Assembly (NCBI GenBank): GCA_034008185.1
Contig: CM067085.1
Span: forward strand, 79,844,275-79,908,274
Direction of reading: 5' to 3'
Length of the DNA stretch: 64,000 bases
Source: Gorsachius magnificus
Taxonomy: Eukaryota; Chordata; Aves; Pelecaniformes; Ardeidae
Under the pieces are notes generated by a model that ran no database searches, was not told the DNA's origin, and saw only the letters and a list, made by a program, of their open reading frames with translations. A program made the position numbers and the translations under genes. Positions 1 to 11,820 of this stretch are shown piece by piece; positions within the stretch are counted from its first letter, which is position 1; the number at the start of each line of letters is the position of its first letter.

Positions 1-2633
1 TTTGCTCCTTACCTTAGTTCACACCGATGAGGTGTCTGGTCTCTGTTATGGATCTCTTTTCCTCATTCCTACAAAGAAAGGATGGAATTTGTGGTACTGG
101 TTCCCAGCTGTAAGGAAACTTGCCTGCATGAGAAACGTGTAGGTAGGCAAACTAGCGTAACCCCTTTGAAGCCAATTCCCTGTTTACTTGAGATCACAGG
201 AGATACTTGATCCAAACCAAATATTCGGTGAGGAGCCCTTTAAGCTGATTGAAATGGATGGCTTCTTCTGCAGGCAATAAATAATTTTCTTCTTCAGCAA
301 TAAGAAGAATTCTCTCCTGCGGTACACGCGGCTGGCGTAGCTTGAGATGACGATGCAGTTAGATAAAGCCACAAACTGATGCGGTATTTGTCTCTGATTT
401 TCAGCTGAGTTAGGTAAGAAATGAGCAGAAGCTCTTGCTCCGTTCTCCCGCTGCATAAGGTGTGGAGCAAGCGGGAGCGCCGGGCAGGAGAAGGAAAGGT
501 TCCAGTCCATTTCAGCTTGCTTCCCAGTGACTCCACCCTTCCCATGGAAATGGTGTTTGTACCGGGCGGGCGTTTTATCTTCTCCCCCTGCTGATGTTTG
601 ACACCCTGCCAGCCTCCTCTCCATGCAAAAGGAAGGATGGGCAGAAATGCGGTCTGTACGGGGAGTTAAGCTTTGCACAGCCTTTGGTTATCCCGTGCCT
701 TGTCTCTAGGCTCTGCCCTTCCTTCCAAGCCATCCCTCCGTCGGGAAGCTGGCACTGGTCAGTACCGTGTCCCACACATTTTAAAACCAGCAGGGCGAGG
801 CGAGTTGTCCTGTCCCTGCAGCCGCCACCCTGAAGGGTCAAGCCCTAGTGATAGGAAGGGAAACACACTTGTCTAGACTGGAGGCTGGTAGACAAATGAA
901 GCCCATAAACAAAATATCTGCTGTTTTGCAAGGTCAGGAGCGCTTCCTGCTTTACTTCTCCAGGGCAGATACGCGTTCATGAAAAAGAAACGCAGTCTGC
1001 GGTGAATAACGCTAACCAGTCCCAGGTACGATCGTTGCGTTCCTCCTGAAACTGCTGAGGAGAAGATTCTTGTGCTCTATTTCACTTGCTACAGGCCAAA
1101 TACACAGATTTAATTTCTTTGTCCAGAAATCGTCCTCTTTATGAATGCTTTTTAACTGGGAACCAGATTCGAATCATTAACTTTCAGATTCTTTTAATTA
1201 GCAATTTAAACGCTAGATTAAGTTTTGGCTGCCTGTAGCTGGACTGTTAGGCCCTCTCCTTCCTCTTGCTCGCCCCTCCTTTCAAAACAGTAATAATACC
1301 CTTTTCTTTCTTAAAATGTAACTGTTCCTACTGCAATATACTTGTTTTGCCCTTCCGCACTTCCTCTGGGCTGTTTTTTCTTTACCCAAGTTTTAGGTTT
1401 GCTCGCTGGATTTTATGACCCCTACGTACGAAAGCTTGCTGGTGATGCAGTATTTCTGTGAATGTTGTCTAAAAGGATGTGATAAAAATGAAGACAGTGT
1501 TGGATAAAGGCAATGAGGACTTAGGCTTTGAGAGCGCACAGGGATGTCTTCTGTGATGGCAACTGACAGTGGGGGATTTCTGCATCCCCAGAATGTCTAT
1601 ATAGCTTTTAAAGAAGCAATATTTTTGATTTACATGCCTTAAGTTCAGGTGTTTAGTTTAACATAAAATCAGCTCGTGTGGCCTTTTCCATCATGCAAAT
1701 CTTAAGTTGGTTGCATGGAGAATAAGTTAAAAATCCAATATTTTCATTCTAACTGTCAGAAATATTATAATAGATATACACTGAGATTTTACAAAGGCGA
1801 TTTCAGAGGAAGTAGCAGAAGGGTTTTACAAGATCAAGCACTGAACTTCACTTTGCTCCAGTTCAAGATATCTGATAGTTGATCATAGCTCTTGACGTTA
1901 ACGTTTACTAGCTAAATACCAGTTCCAACATGCACAGCACTGGAGCTTTTCTCTTTGTGTCCAATTTCTGTATTTTTTTTCCAAAGAACTGTGAAATTTT
2001 TTCCAGCTGGATCCAGGCTTTAGTAACAGATCTGCAGTTCCAATGAACAACTTCACAACTTTGCCTTTTATATTTATTGTCTTCCAGAAACCTCTCTGTA
2101 TTCATCTTCAAGCATCTTTTTTTTTTTTAATAGCTTCTCCCAAACCTCCTTTATAATTTCAATGCACAGAGATGAATGAAATGCTGATTGAAAGCTTCTG
2201 CTATAGGTTTAGTCAAGAAATCTGTCAACTAGATGCACAGAACGCATTCGACAGAAGAGAATGGTACAGTTTCGATAACCGAGTCAACAAATATAAATGT
2301 AACAGTGGAATAATTCTATAGCTAAACTTACAGTCAGTCAGCGTTTGGCACAAGAACTGTGTGTATCACTTAAAACATGTTAGTGATAGAAACAATGAAA
2401 ACTTGCATTTTGTCAGCCTTTTTTTAATGGATCAGCAACCAACTGATGAGAATTCTCCAACTTATTTACAGTATCCCTGCTGGTTGCTTCTTTCCAATGC
2501 ATAGATTTACCTTGGCTGACAATACTAAATTTCAGGAATTTGGATTCAACGACGCTTCTTAGAAGATGGTCCTGCTGCGTGCTTGCCTCCACTTCCAAAT
2601 TGTGCCATGTTCCTGTTCTGGGCAGAAGCTCAC

Positions 2634-2705
2634 TGCAGGGGGGTTGGACTAGATGACCTCTAGGGGTCCCTTCCAACCCAAAACATTCTGTGATTCTATG
2701 ATTCT
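2634..2705 (+). repeat. CR1 LINE 3'-end fragment
   Basis: The segment reads as the last part of an avian CR1 element: a GGTTGGACTAGATGACCTC core, then TCCCTTCCAACCC, and a 3' terminus made of ATTCTGTG/ATTCTATG repeats. It is strongly 5'-truncated and lies in the sense direction of CNN3. No target duplication is obvious. Confidence 0.9.
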
Positions 2706-2943
2706 CTTGCGCTTCTGAGAATGTGTTTGCTCCCTCAATTGCCAAAACACGAGTTTAGCCTTTTGCTGGAAATTTTGCAGAGGATTTTTTTCAGAGAAGC
2801 CTGGCAAAGCACTAGCTTTATTAAGCTGTAGTAACCTATTAATTTGTATTCTCCTAGGGTAAGATCCCATGTGTGAAGAGTTCTGGTATTGATTGAGAAG
2901 TGGTGTTAATGCAGTAGCCCCAGTCAATAGCGACATGGCTTGG

Positions 2944-2970
<27 letters not shown>
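2944..2970. repeat. Poly-T tract (27 T)
   Basis: An uninterrupted run of 27 T. On the - strand this is poly-A. I see no retroposed gene body attached to it. The exact length is likely to vary and be error-prone in sequencing. Confidence 0.95.
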
Positions 2971-2974
<4 letters not shown>

Positions 2975-3310
2975 GCGGAGGGATTCCAGCAGTGGAGAAC
3001 CTTAACTGCAGTGTCTCCATTCATCTTCATCCTTTACAGTCTACCTCAGTGTGTCTGCTCTGTCTATCTCAATGTGTCTCATCCATTTAACTCTTTCATC
3101 GTTACTATCTCAGGACAGCCCTGCTCTCTTGAGCACTGGGTATACGTTTCCAATTCTGTGGCTACTTCAATAGAAGTATTAATACTGCAGCAGTAATAAG
3201 GACACCTACTAACGAGGTACGAGCTAATGGCAATGCAACCCATGTAGCGTTGAGTTGACAGTTCATACCTAAGATACAGCACTTTTTATGGTGAGCAGGA
3301 CCAAGTAATT

Positions 3311-4225
3311 TAGAATCAGAATTGTTTAGGTGGGAAAAGCCCTTTAAGATCATCAAGCCCAACCATTCCCCTACCCCTGCCATCCCACCACTAAACCCTG
3401 GCCCTCAGCCCGGCTGTTAAATCCCCCCAGGGCTGGGGACTCGACCCCTTCCCTGGGCAGCCCCTTCCAGGGCCTGACAGCCCTTTGGGGAAGGAATTGT
3501 TCCCCAGGGCCAACCTCACCCTGCCCTGGCACAACTTGAGGCCGGTGCCCCTCGTCCCATCGCCCCTTCCCTGGGAGCAGAGCCCGACCCCCCCGGCTCC
3601 CCCCCCTCTCAGGCAGTTGAGGGAGCGATGAGGGCTCCCCTCAGCCTCCTCTGCTCCAGGCTGAACCCCCCCAGCTCCCCCAGCCGCTCCCCAGCACCCT
3701 GGGGCTCCAGACCCCTCCCCAGCTCCGCTGCCCTTCTCTGGACACGCTCCAGCCCCCCCAGGTCCTTCGGGGAGGGAGGGGCCCAACCCTGACCCCAGCA
3801 GTCGAGGGGCGGCCCCCCCAGGCCCAGCACAGGGGCACGGTCCTGCCCTCTCCTGCTGGCCACACCACTCCTGATACAAGCCAGGATGCCGCTGGCCCTC
3901 TTGGCCACCTGGGCACCCTGCTGGCTCATATCCAGCCCCCTCTCCACCAACCCCCCCAGGGCCTTTTCTGCCAGGCAGCTTTCCAGCCACTCTGCCCCAC
4001 GCCTGGAGCGCTGCCTGGGGTTGTTGTGACCCCAGGGCAGGACCCGGCCCTTGGCCTTGTTGACCCTCACCCAACTGGGCTGGGCCCATGGATCCAGCCT
4101 GGCCAGGTCCCTCTGCAGAGCCCCCTCCCCTCCAGCAGATCCACACCCCCGCCCAATTTGGTGTCATCTGCAAACCGACTGAGGGTTCACTCCATCCCCT
4201 CATCCAGATCACTGATGAAGATACT
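3311..4225 (-). mobile_element. CR1 LINE, 5'-truncated, GC-rich, with decayed reverse-transcriptase C-terminus
   Basis: This is an antisense CR1 copy of about 0.9 kb. Its 3' end is at the left (TTAGGTGGGAAAAGCCCTTT, the reverse complement of the usual CR1 end). Read on the - strand, parts of two frames resemble the C-terminal region of CR1 ORF2: a block like NNPRQRSRRGAEWLESCLAE, then VAKRASGILACIRSGVASR, then LERVQRRAAELGRGLE and [15 protein letters not shown]. The frame is shifted between blocks and the sequence is unusually G/C-rich, so it is a dead copy. The long open frames here are remnants of the element, not host genes. The right boundary is approximate. Confidence 0.85.
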
Positions 4226-6003
4226 AATTTGCCATGGAACCACTTCCCGTGCCAGCAACTCGGATGTTAACACCCCTGCCATCTCCTTAAGGCCCCCTCT
4301 CTTTGCCAGCCAAGCATCGCCCGTTCTGCGCGCTCGCCCGAGCCCCGCGACCAAGGAGACGCCTTGGGGAGCCCTTGCCCACCCCCCGAGGCAGGCATAC
4401 CCTGTATCCAGTTCCCTTGTTCGGTAGCCCCCAGGCAAGTGGAATGAAGCAAACCTGTGAAGGCGGCTGCCCTGGTGACATCTGTTGCTGTAAGCCACTG
4501 ACGTGGGAGGTAACTTCTTTTTCTCAATGGTTTAAAATCCCCGGTAAACCTTGGCACGTCATTGTCTTGGAGTCCTCGTGTGTCTCAAAACTGTCACTTG
4601 GAAGGGTGCACAGCCGCTGCAGAACTGCGAGACACCGCCCCGCGTTAAGCCCCGGGTGAGGGATGTCATTTCCAGTTCCGTCCCTTGGCTTACAGCGGTT
4701 TTCCTAGGAGGAAGGTGAGGAGTGCCGTGGCGTAGCCGGCATTAGCTACCGCCGCCTGGTGAAGGTCAAGGCAGAGGTGGAGCTCTCGACCAGCCAGCTC
4801 CTGCCCCTGCTTGAGGACCGCTCAGACCGAAGCTGCCGGTGCTGCCGCCCGCAAGGCGCGCTGCCCGAGTGAATGAGGAGCGAGGATGTTTGCTGCGCGC
4901 TTATGTTCAGCCTTGGGCACAACACTGCGCTTTCCAATTCAAAGCACTTTCTGTGAATTTATAAAATGTATATTATATGGTGACCTTCCTTCTGGTGGGT
5001 TTATAAACTTTTAGTAAAACTTTTACTGGTGGCAGAGAAACGTAAAACTTGGTGAGGCTAACGCTTAAGCGTATGGGATGAGGGTCCAGTCTTGCATCCC
5101 CTACGTGCAAGCTCGCAGGCCACCCCTCCTATGGCCAGAAGACCTCTGAAGAAAGCAAACCGAGTTTGCCAGAGTCATGACGATTAAATGGGATTAGTCG
5201 TCTCAGAAACGAAGTCGCTTCATTTGCATTACAGTATTGCTTGTTTAAAACGTACAGATGAACGTGCTTTTGGTGTGCTTTCAGAGGTAGACTTCACTTA
5301 AAATTTAGAGAAAAATATATATTCCTCTTGCTGAGTCAATACCCTTCAAAGGCGGATGCGCGCATCGTTTTGGGATAATGGCACATCAGTGATTTTTTTT
5401 TTTTTTCCTCACCTCAGCTTTTTTTGTAATAACATTCATTTGGAGGCTTTTTCTTGCCTCCAAATAATTTATAATTTTTCTTGGAGAGTAAAGGATAGGA
5501 ACCTCTCTGTACTCAGAATTGTTAGCTCCTGTAGCTACGTAGCACCGTATACGCTGTGCATCTGACACATCCTTTTAAGGCAAACTTTGTAGAGATTCCC
5601 GTCCCCTATGGAACCGTACAGGAAAGGCCTTCAGTAGAAACGGGCTTGAGGCCAGGACACGTAGGGCAATTTGAAACAGATTTTTTCTAAGTGAGATCAT
5701 GTGAAAATCCTTCTTTTCTTTTTTTTTTTTTTTTTTCTTTAAGAAGGACTCTTTTGCTTAAAAATGCTTTTTGTAAGTATCTGATTCTAAACAACTGTTA
5801 ACTTGTATGGCTATATTCAGCAGCCAATGCTCTCTTTTGAGTAAATATTTTGGGGTTTCCAGTAATGCCTGGGTAATTTATGTTGTTTTTTCTATTTAGT
5901 AGGATTGAATTACAGTGGTTTTCTCAAAACCAGCTTTGACTTTCTTCAGGTGGGTGGTTCTAGGGGGTTTTTTTCTTTAAAAAACCAAACCCCTCAAGAA
6001 ACT

Positions 6004-6040
6004 CCTCCCCCCCCCCTTTTTTTTTTCTTCCCCCCCCCCA
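6004..6040. repeat. C/T low-complexity tract
   Basis: Alternating homopolymer runs of C and T (C10, T10, C10). They are purely polypyrimidine on the + strand. No gene is associated. Such tracts are unstable and often collapsed in assemblies. Confidence 0.85.
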
Positions 6041-6956
6041 ATCCTTAAACCAGCGCAGAGTTTAGTAGATATTAGGAGGGGAGACATAATTATAACTGCT
6101 TGTGGCTTCTATAGAACCATCTCTTACCTGAAGCAGACAGGATTCTGGATGTATATATGACAAAGGCTTGGATGCGCTAGGGATGCTGGAGGAGCTGGCG
6201 TAAGGGCAGCCCGTGACAGCCCGGCGCAGGGTGCTGCTGTCGCAGCTCCGGTCCCGTGCCCTGCCTGGACCCTCACCAAAAAGCCCTGCCCAGCCCCGGC
6301 AGTGGGGCCAAGCGAGCTTTCAGCCTGGGCAGTCTGGGCTGAGCTCTGGTCACTGATCCTCGCTCCCTCCCAGGACCTGGACTTCAACCGTGCGATGCCT
6401 TTGCGGCTCCCCTTCTAAGTCTTGACTTGGTTTTCTGGGGTCTAACCAGGGTTTTTCTCCAGGACTTTATTTAGGCAGACATCCTTTTGTGTACAGAGTA
6501 ATCCTTAAGAGGTACAGTGAAGCGAAACTGTATGTGCCTTGTGCACGCGCCCTGCAGGACTTAACATCACGTCTTCTAGATTTGGGCAAAACCTAAGTAT
6601 TTCTGCACTTCCTTGCCTCAGTTCCCTGGCTGTTCTGCAATGCGCTCAAGAAGCTGGGATCTGATTTACTGCATCAAGTCCTAACGGGCTGAATTATAGA
6701 TGGACTCTAAACAAATCTTCCTACCTTGCTTTGCATGTTTGGACCGTGGCTGTTCCCAGAGTAAAACCGCACGTAACCACTACAAAACCCTTACTTTGCT
6801 TTCCTGCTAAGAAAGCTCTCCTGATACACTGCTTTCCCGTTGATATTTCCACTGCTACAGCCTCTTAATTATAGGCGGAGCACATTATCTTACTATTCCT
6901 GGTTTTGCTTGAATAAGAGCAATTTAATTGGAAAGTATTTTTCTGTTGTCCCTAAT

Positions 6957-7030
6957 CATAGAATCATAGCATCGTTTAGGTTGGAAAAGCCCTTTAAGAT
7001 CATCAAGCCCAACCATTCCCCTACCCCTGC
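6957..7030 (-). repeat. CR1 LINE 3'-end fragment (74 bp) with flanking direct repeat
   Basis: Antisense CR1 tail: CATAGAATCATAG, then TTTAGGTTGGAAAAGCCC and AAGATCATCAAGCCCAACC. It is flanked by a perfect 7-bp direct repeat, CCCTAAT (6950-6956 and 7031-7037), consistent with a target-site duplication made on insertion. Confidence 0.9.
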
Positions 7031-7129
7031 CCCTAATGCTAGAAGCCTTGCCAGCAGGAGGCAGGGCACGTCAGACACCTGCGTTTGGGAAGGGATTTGG
7101 TAATATTTGAATTTTGGATGGGGAAAGCC

Positions 7130-8030
7130 AGCTCTTACCTCGCTGCTAATGGGGGCTCCAGCAGGACCCTTCCCTGCTACGCCGAGCGTGGCCGGAGCGC
7201 AGCTCGGAGCTCAGGCCAGCAGGCACCAGGCAGATGGATACGCGGGAGCGGGACCCGTGGCTCCCGTTGAGGTTCCCACCGCCTGGCCAGCCCGAGCTGC
7301 CACTGCTTTGGGTAACTTCGTACCACTGCGCAGGATCAGTCTGAAATTACGTCGTATGTCGTATCTGAAAGTCGGTACGGCGTTAAGTCAATGAGGCGTA
7401 CGTCGTTCAGCCGCGTGTCTGGTGTTCTAAGAGTAAACGTTCTTTGCTTACTTTTGCAAGAGGCTGTGCCCTTACCTTGCTGACATCGTTGTATTAATCA
7501 CACCCCAGTAAAAGTAAAAAGTAGAAGTAACTTTCTAAGAAGACAAAGACTGTTGCCTTTTTACTACACCCTGTCTCGATAGCATCCTTTATCATTAATA
7601 AATGATGGTATGACAACGGTTGCGATACGGAAAGGTACCTCCGTTTCAAAGAATCTAGCAGGTTTTAATAAAAAGAATGAACAAAAAAGCTGGGAGATGA
7701 AACGTCAGAGATAAAGAACCGGTCTTCGAACGGATGGAAAAGAATTGAAACAAAAAAAAGTTGGAGTTCAGTCAGGGCACCCGGGCACTTTGTTCTACAG
7801 AAGAATAATGGAACCTTCAGTAGCTGAGGGTGGAGACCTCTCGCGCCCTCCATTTGCAGTACAGCATTGCCCACGCCTGCCGCTACTTGCGTGTTTTGAA
7901 CCTGCAGTGAATTCAGGCGCGCAGCGTGGCGAGGCTACGGCTCAGCCTCGCGGTACCCGGAGGTCTGGGTGCCCTGGGGACGCGCGTCCCCTGCCCGCCC
8001 CAGCAGCGCTAGCTCCTCTCCCTGCGCTTG
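7130..8030. other. CpG-rich patches in CNN3 intron 1
   Basis: Three CpG-dense stretches occur close together: 7140-7310 (GC-rich), 7346-7420 (about 11 CpG in 75 bases with an otherwise balanced composition), and 7915-8030 (GC-rich, with GCGCGC- and CGCGCG-like motifs). None encodes a recognisable exon. They could be a regulatory CpG island or an alternative first exon, but nothing in the sequence proves that. Confidence 0.4.
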
Positions 8031-11000
8031 CTTAACGGCTGGAAAATGTTGGCTTACAAGTTCCTGCAGGGTGTTGGACCACAACCTCTCAGCAGTTTGA
8101 CCACCTTTCCTACATGGACAGTTATACTTTCTTTTGTACTCACTATAAACTTCAGTATAGCAGGCTTACGGCTTGATTTTTGCATAACTTAAACTACATT
8201 TTCATTAAATGAAAAGCTGAGCTAAAAGCTCATCTAATCATAAACGTTGTTTTAAAAAATACCTGTCCAGCTGTCTGCTATACAGGCTTTATGATTTATA
8301 GACCCACCTATAGGAGCTATGTAAACTTCAAATAGTCTTACTTTTCTTAGACTTTCTTCAGTAATCATCTAAATTTCACTTGCAGGCCTTTAAAGGTGGA
8401 TATTATTACAGAATGAAGTAAACGTTTTCTAATGTCTTTATGGTCATCACTTTTTTAAAAAAATACCACATTAATTGTAGATCATATTCTTTGTATAACT
8501 CTCTTTATGAGGTTAAAGCACAGCTTGCCTGGGTGGCCACATCCAAAATCTTTGCGGTGTTTCCTGGGAGTACCATTACCATCGTGTATCACCCGCAGAA
8601 CTTCAACCAGTCCGAGATACCCAGCAAGGGGGTGGGGGGCAGGGAGCAGCAGAAGCGGATTACTGTGTTTTATTCTTCGTGCTGGATTCTTCCTTCCGAG
8701 TTTTTTGGTGGTGGTAAAGCAAAGCAATAGCACGAAGCAGCTGAGAGGCAAGGTCTTTAAAGCTTTGGGCGCGCAATCTGCGTTTCTTGTACTTCTGCTA
8801 GGAAAACTGGGTATGGGGAAAATTACGTCAACCAGAAAAATGTGAATTCGGAGATTTTGATCTACTGCTTGGATGAAAGATGAATCTAGGCAGACTGCGC
8901 TATCTAGTAGAAGCCAAGGAACTTCTCAAGAAATCAGGTCTCACCTAAATTACAAAAAACACCGACTGAATCATTTTGTGCAAGGATGAAGTGGTGGTAG
9001 GAATACGATCTGTATTTTCCTTCTGAATACTTACAACAGGCACCTCAGTTAACCTGCTCGGCTAATGTGAGTTCATGGAATTAAGTCGGAGCAGGCTGAC
9101 AGGCAACCAAATACGAGCAGAGCAGTCGATGGGAAACACGGAGCACTATTAACTGGGAAATGCCCGTTCCTGTGGGACCTGCCGCATCGTCCAGTTCATT
9201 TTTCAGTCAAGCCTATGCCTGGGATCACAAGTGGCAGCGACCAGGCAAGTGTCTGAGCTTATGGGGTGGGGGCGAAAGAGGCCTGAAAGCAGCAGGCTTG
9301 AGGTTTACCTGTGAAAAGGGTGCTGAGAAAATGCAGCACGGTCTGTGCCTTCGCTGGGGAGGTAGAGGGAACGTGCATTTTGAGTAACATTTAGCAAAGC
9401 TTGCATCCCCAGACTTCAGTTTTCTTTGGCTAATTTAATTTTGAGAGGTATGTTTGAGTTACTAATTAGCCGCTTGCTGCTGTAAAACACAATCCCTCTG
9501 TCGTTGGTAAGCAGAGAGGGTTTGAGGAGAAGAAGAAAGGCGTGGAGAGAGACTCAAGAGTAAAATAATCAGATTTTGTGGTCCTATTCAGAAGGTGACG
9601 TTGGAAGACTTGTCACCAGAGTTGGGCCTTGGGGAAGGGCTGCAGAGGCACAAGATGGTTTGCTTGTAACATGACGTTTTAAAAGCTCTTCTGTTGGGGG
9701 AGGAAAATAAGTAAACTTGAAAGAATATATAATTTCCTGGGCTGCTGAAGTAGCAATCGATGAGAAAAGTACTCTCAGAAACATGCAGTGATCATTGGTG
9801 TTACTATTTCTGTTTGCAGGCTCAGTAGCCTTTGAGAAGTACCCTTCCACCAGAGTTACAGTAGAAGTTGTCTCAGGAGACGGTTCCTGGGTTACTTACA
9901 AGGAGAATTACGTTGTTTTCAGATTTATTTTTTTTTTCCCCCTCCTGTTTATGCACCAGATTGTTCTGTTAGATTATATTTTCGATATCAGGAAACACAA
10001 CCTACGGTGGCAGGACCAGACGGTGCTTCGATTGAAAGCAGAAAGTGATGACTGAGGAGAATTGGAGTTACAAGCCAGAAAACTATGAGAAAAAATAAGA
10101 ACAAGGTGTACAGGAGAAAAGCCGTGGGAACAGAAGCGAACGGGCGAGAGCGCGGCAGTAGTTCGGCTGCAGAGGGCGAGAGGGCGGCAGCGTTCAGCCC
10201 GAGGGCAGGCGTACAGCCGAGATGTTAGCGCGCTCCGAGGGAAGAGACCGGTGGAGTTTGCTTCTTGAACAGTTTGCAAGCTTGAATAGTCACAAAATCC
10301 TACCGGACAGCCAGGGAGTAGAACACTTCGTTCTTCCAGCCAGCTGATCTGGCAGCAAACGCCATGCATGACTACAGGTATCTTACTTGTAAGATGGCTT
10401 GGAAACTTTTGAGGCCTGACTTGTCCTTACTTCACGGAGTTCAAACTGGTGCCTACGGGAAGAGCACCAGGGACTTTGGATTAACCCTCATCCATCCCTC
10501 CTTCAAAGATTGTAGCCTAAGGTTTGATTTACAGAGAAAACAGTGAGATGTTGGCAAGTTATCAATTACGCTACACATAACGAAAAAATACTCTTGAGCG
10601 TTAAGCAAAATGGATACAGCTGTAAAATTTTTGTGCTAAGTAGGGTAGCAGGATGTAGTGAGATCTTTCAGTATTGGCGTTAACACGATGTGTTCTCTGC
10701 CTTTCGGTACAATGGTCCATAATGACAGAAAAAACCCCAAACGTTCAAATACCAGGGCATACTTCACGGTGGCTTTCAGTTTTTGAAGTACTTTCCCCTT
10801 TGGCTTTTATCTGGATTTTTGCATTCCCTTTGCCTTTGGGTTTCTCCTGCGTAAATAGTCCTCCTCCGACATTTGCTTTTGCATGCAGGCTGTGAAATTA
10901 ACAGGGAATTTTAATTTGTCCTGATGATGATGAAAGGTCATTGGGTTGGCAGCTCAAATGGCAAGAAGCTCCACTTGACACTAACCTCGGTACCCTGGCA

Positions 11001-11748
11001 CTCCCCTCCTCTCACCTACTTCCAGTAAAAATCAAAACCTCGGATTATCCCCGCTGTCTTAGGTTCTCTGTCTCAGCTTAAAGGGTACGCTATGTATTTA
11101 TTCCGTGAGTAAACCACCACTCTGTTGGCAAACAACTAGAACCGCTCTGCAGAAAAATGCCGATTACGTCCTTGTCACTCACCCTCACCTCTGGTGCTGA
11201 AGATTAAATACGTGCAGTGATCTATTTACCCCATAGGATCTTAACCAGAAAGTTTTAACCCAGTTATATAATTAAAGGAAAAAAAAACCCAAACCACCTA
11301 GAAAACCTTTCTTCCTCCTTATAAGAAGAATGCTTACTCTTCTGTGCTTTTTCTTGGCCATTCGCATAACCAGTAAGCTCTTAACGCGCTTTTTTTTTTT
11401 GTGTCCCAGATGTTTTGCTGTGTGAATTTTAGATGTAGCCTGCCTCACTCCCACTCAGTAAGGGTTTCCGAGAGCTTCTGCCTTGATGCCGGGAGATAGT
11501 TACACTTTCATCTTTCCCCATACCATCAAAAAGCCTTAAAAAGGGGAAGAGAAAGATCTCGTCACAAACTGGCGCCAAGCACGTGATAAAGCAGCATCAG
11601 CATCGGTGTCTTTGGCCTCTGCAAGACAAACTGCTTTTACTAGTGCTTACTTCAATGCAAAGGAGGTTTGTAGGCACCACTGAACCCATAAGAACTCAGA
11701 TTCACTCAGTTCCAAATAATAAAAATTGACAAGTTGATATAGGAACAA

Positions 11749-11820
11749 TCATAGAATCCCAGGTTGGAAGGAACCTCAAGGATCATCTGGTTCAACCTTT
11801 CCGGGCAAGAGCTGAGTCTA
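11749..11820 (-). repeat. CR1 LINE 3'-end fragment
   Basis: Antisense tail of a CR1 subfamily, recognised by ATCATAGAATCCCAGGTTGG followed by AAGGATCATCTGG and TTCAACC. It resembles the larger copy at 30326-30734 and is probably the same subfamily. Strongly truncated. Confidence 0.85.

Noticed and set aside
184..678. A 164-codon open frame on the - strand
   Set aside because: Composition and residue order look random. No similarity to a known family, and no poly(A) or splice context.
3391..4212. A 273-codon open frame on the - strand
   Set aside because: It lies inside a CR1 copy. Its Gly/Pro-rich product is a frame-shifted reading of CR1 ORF2 remnants, not a host gene.
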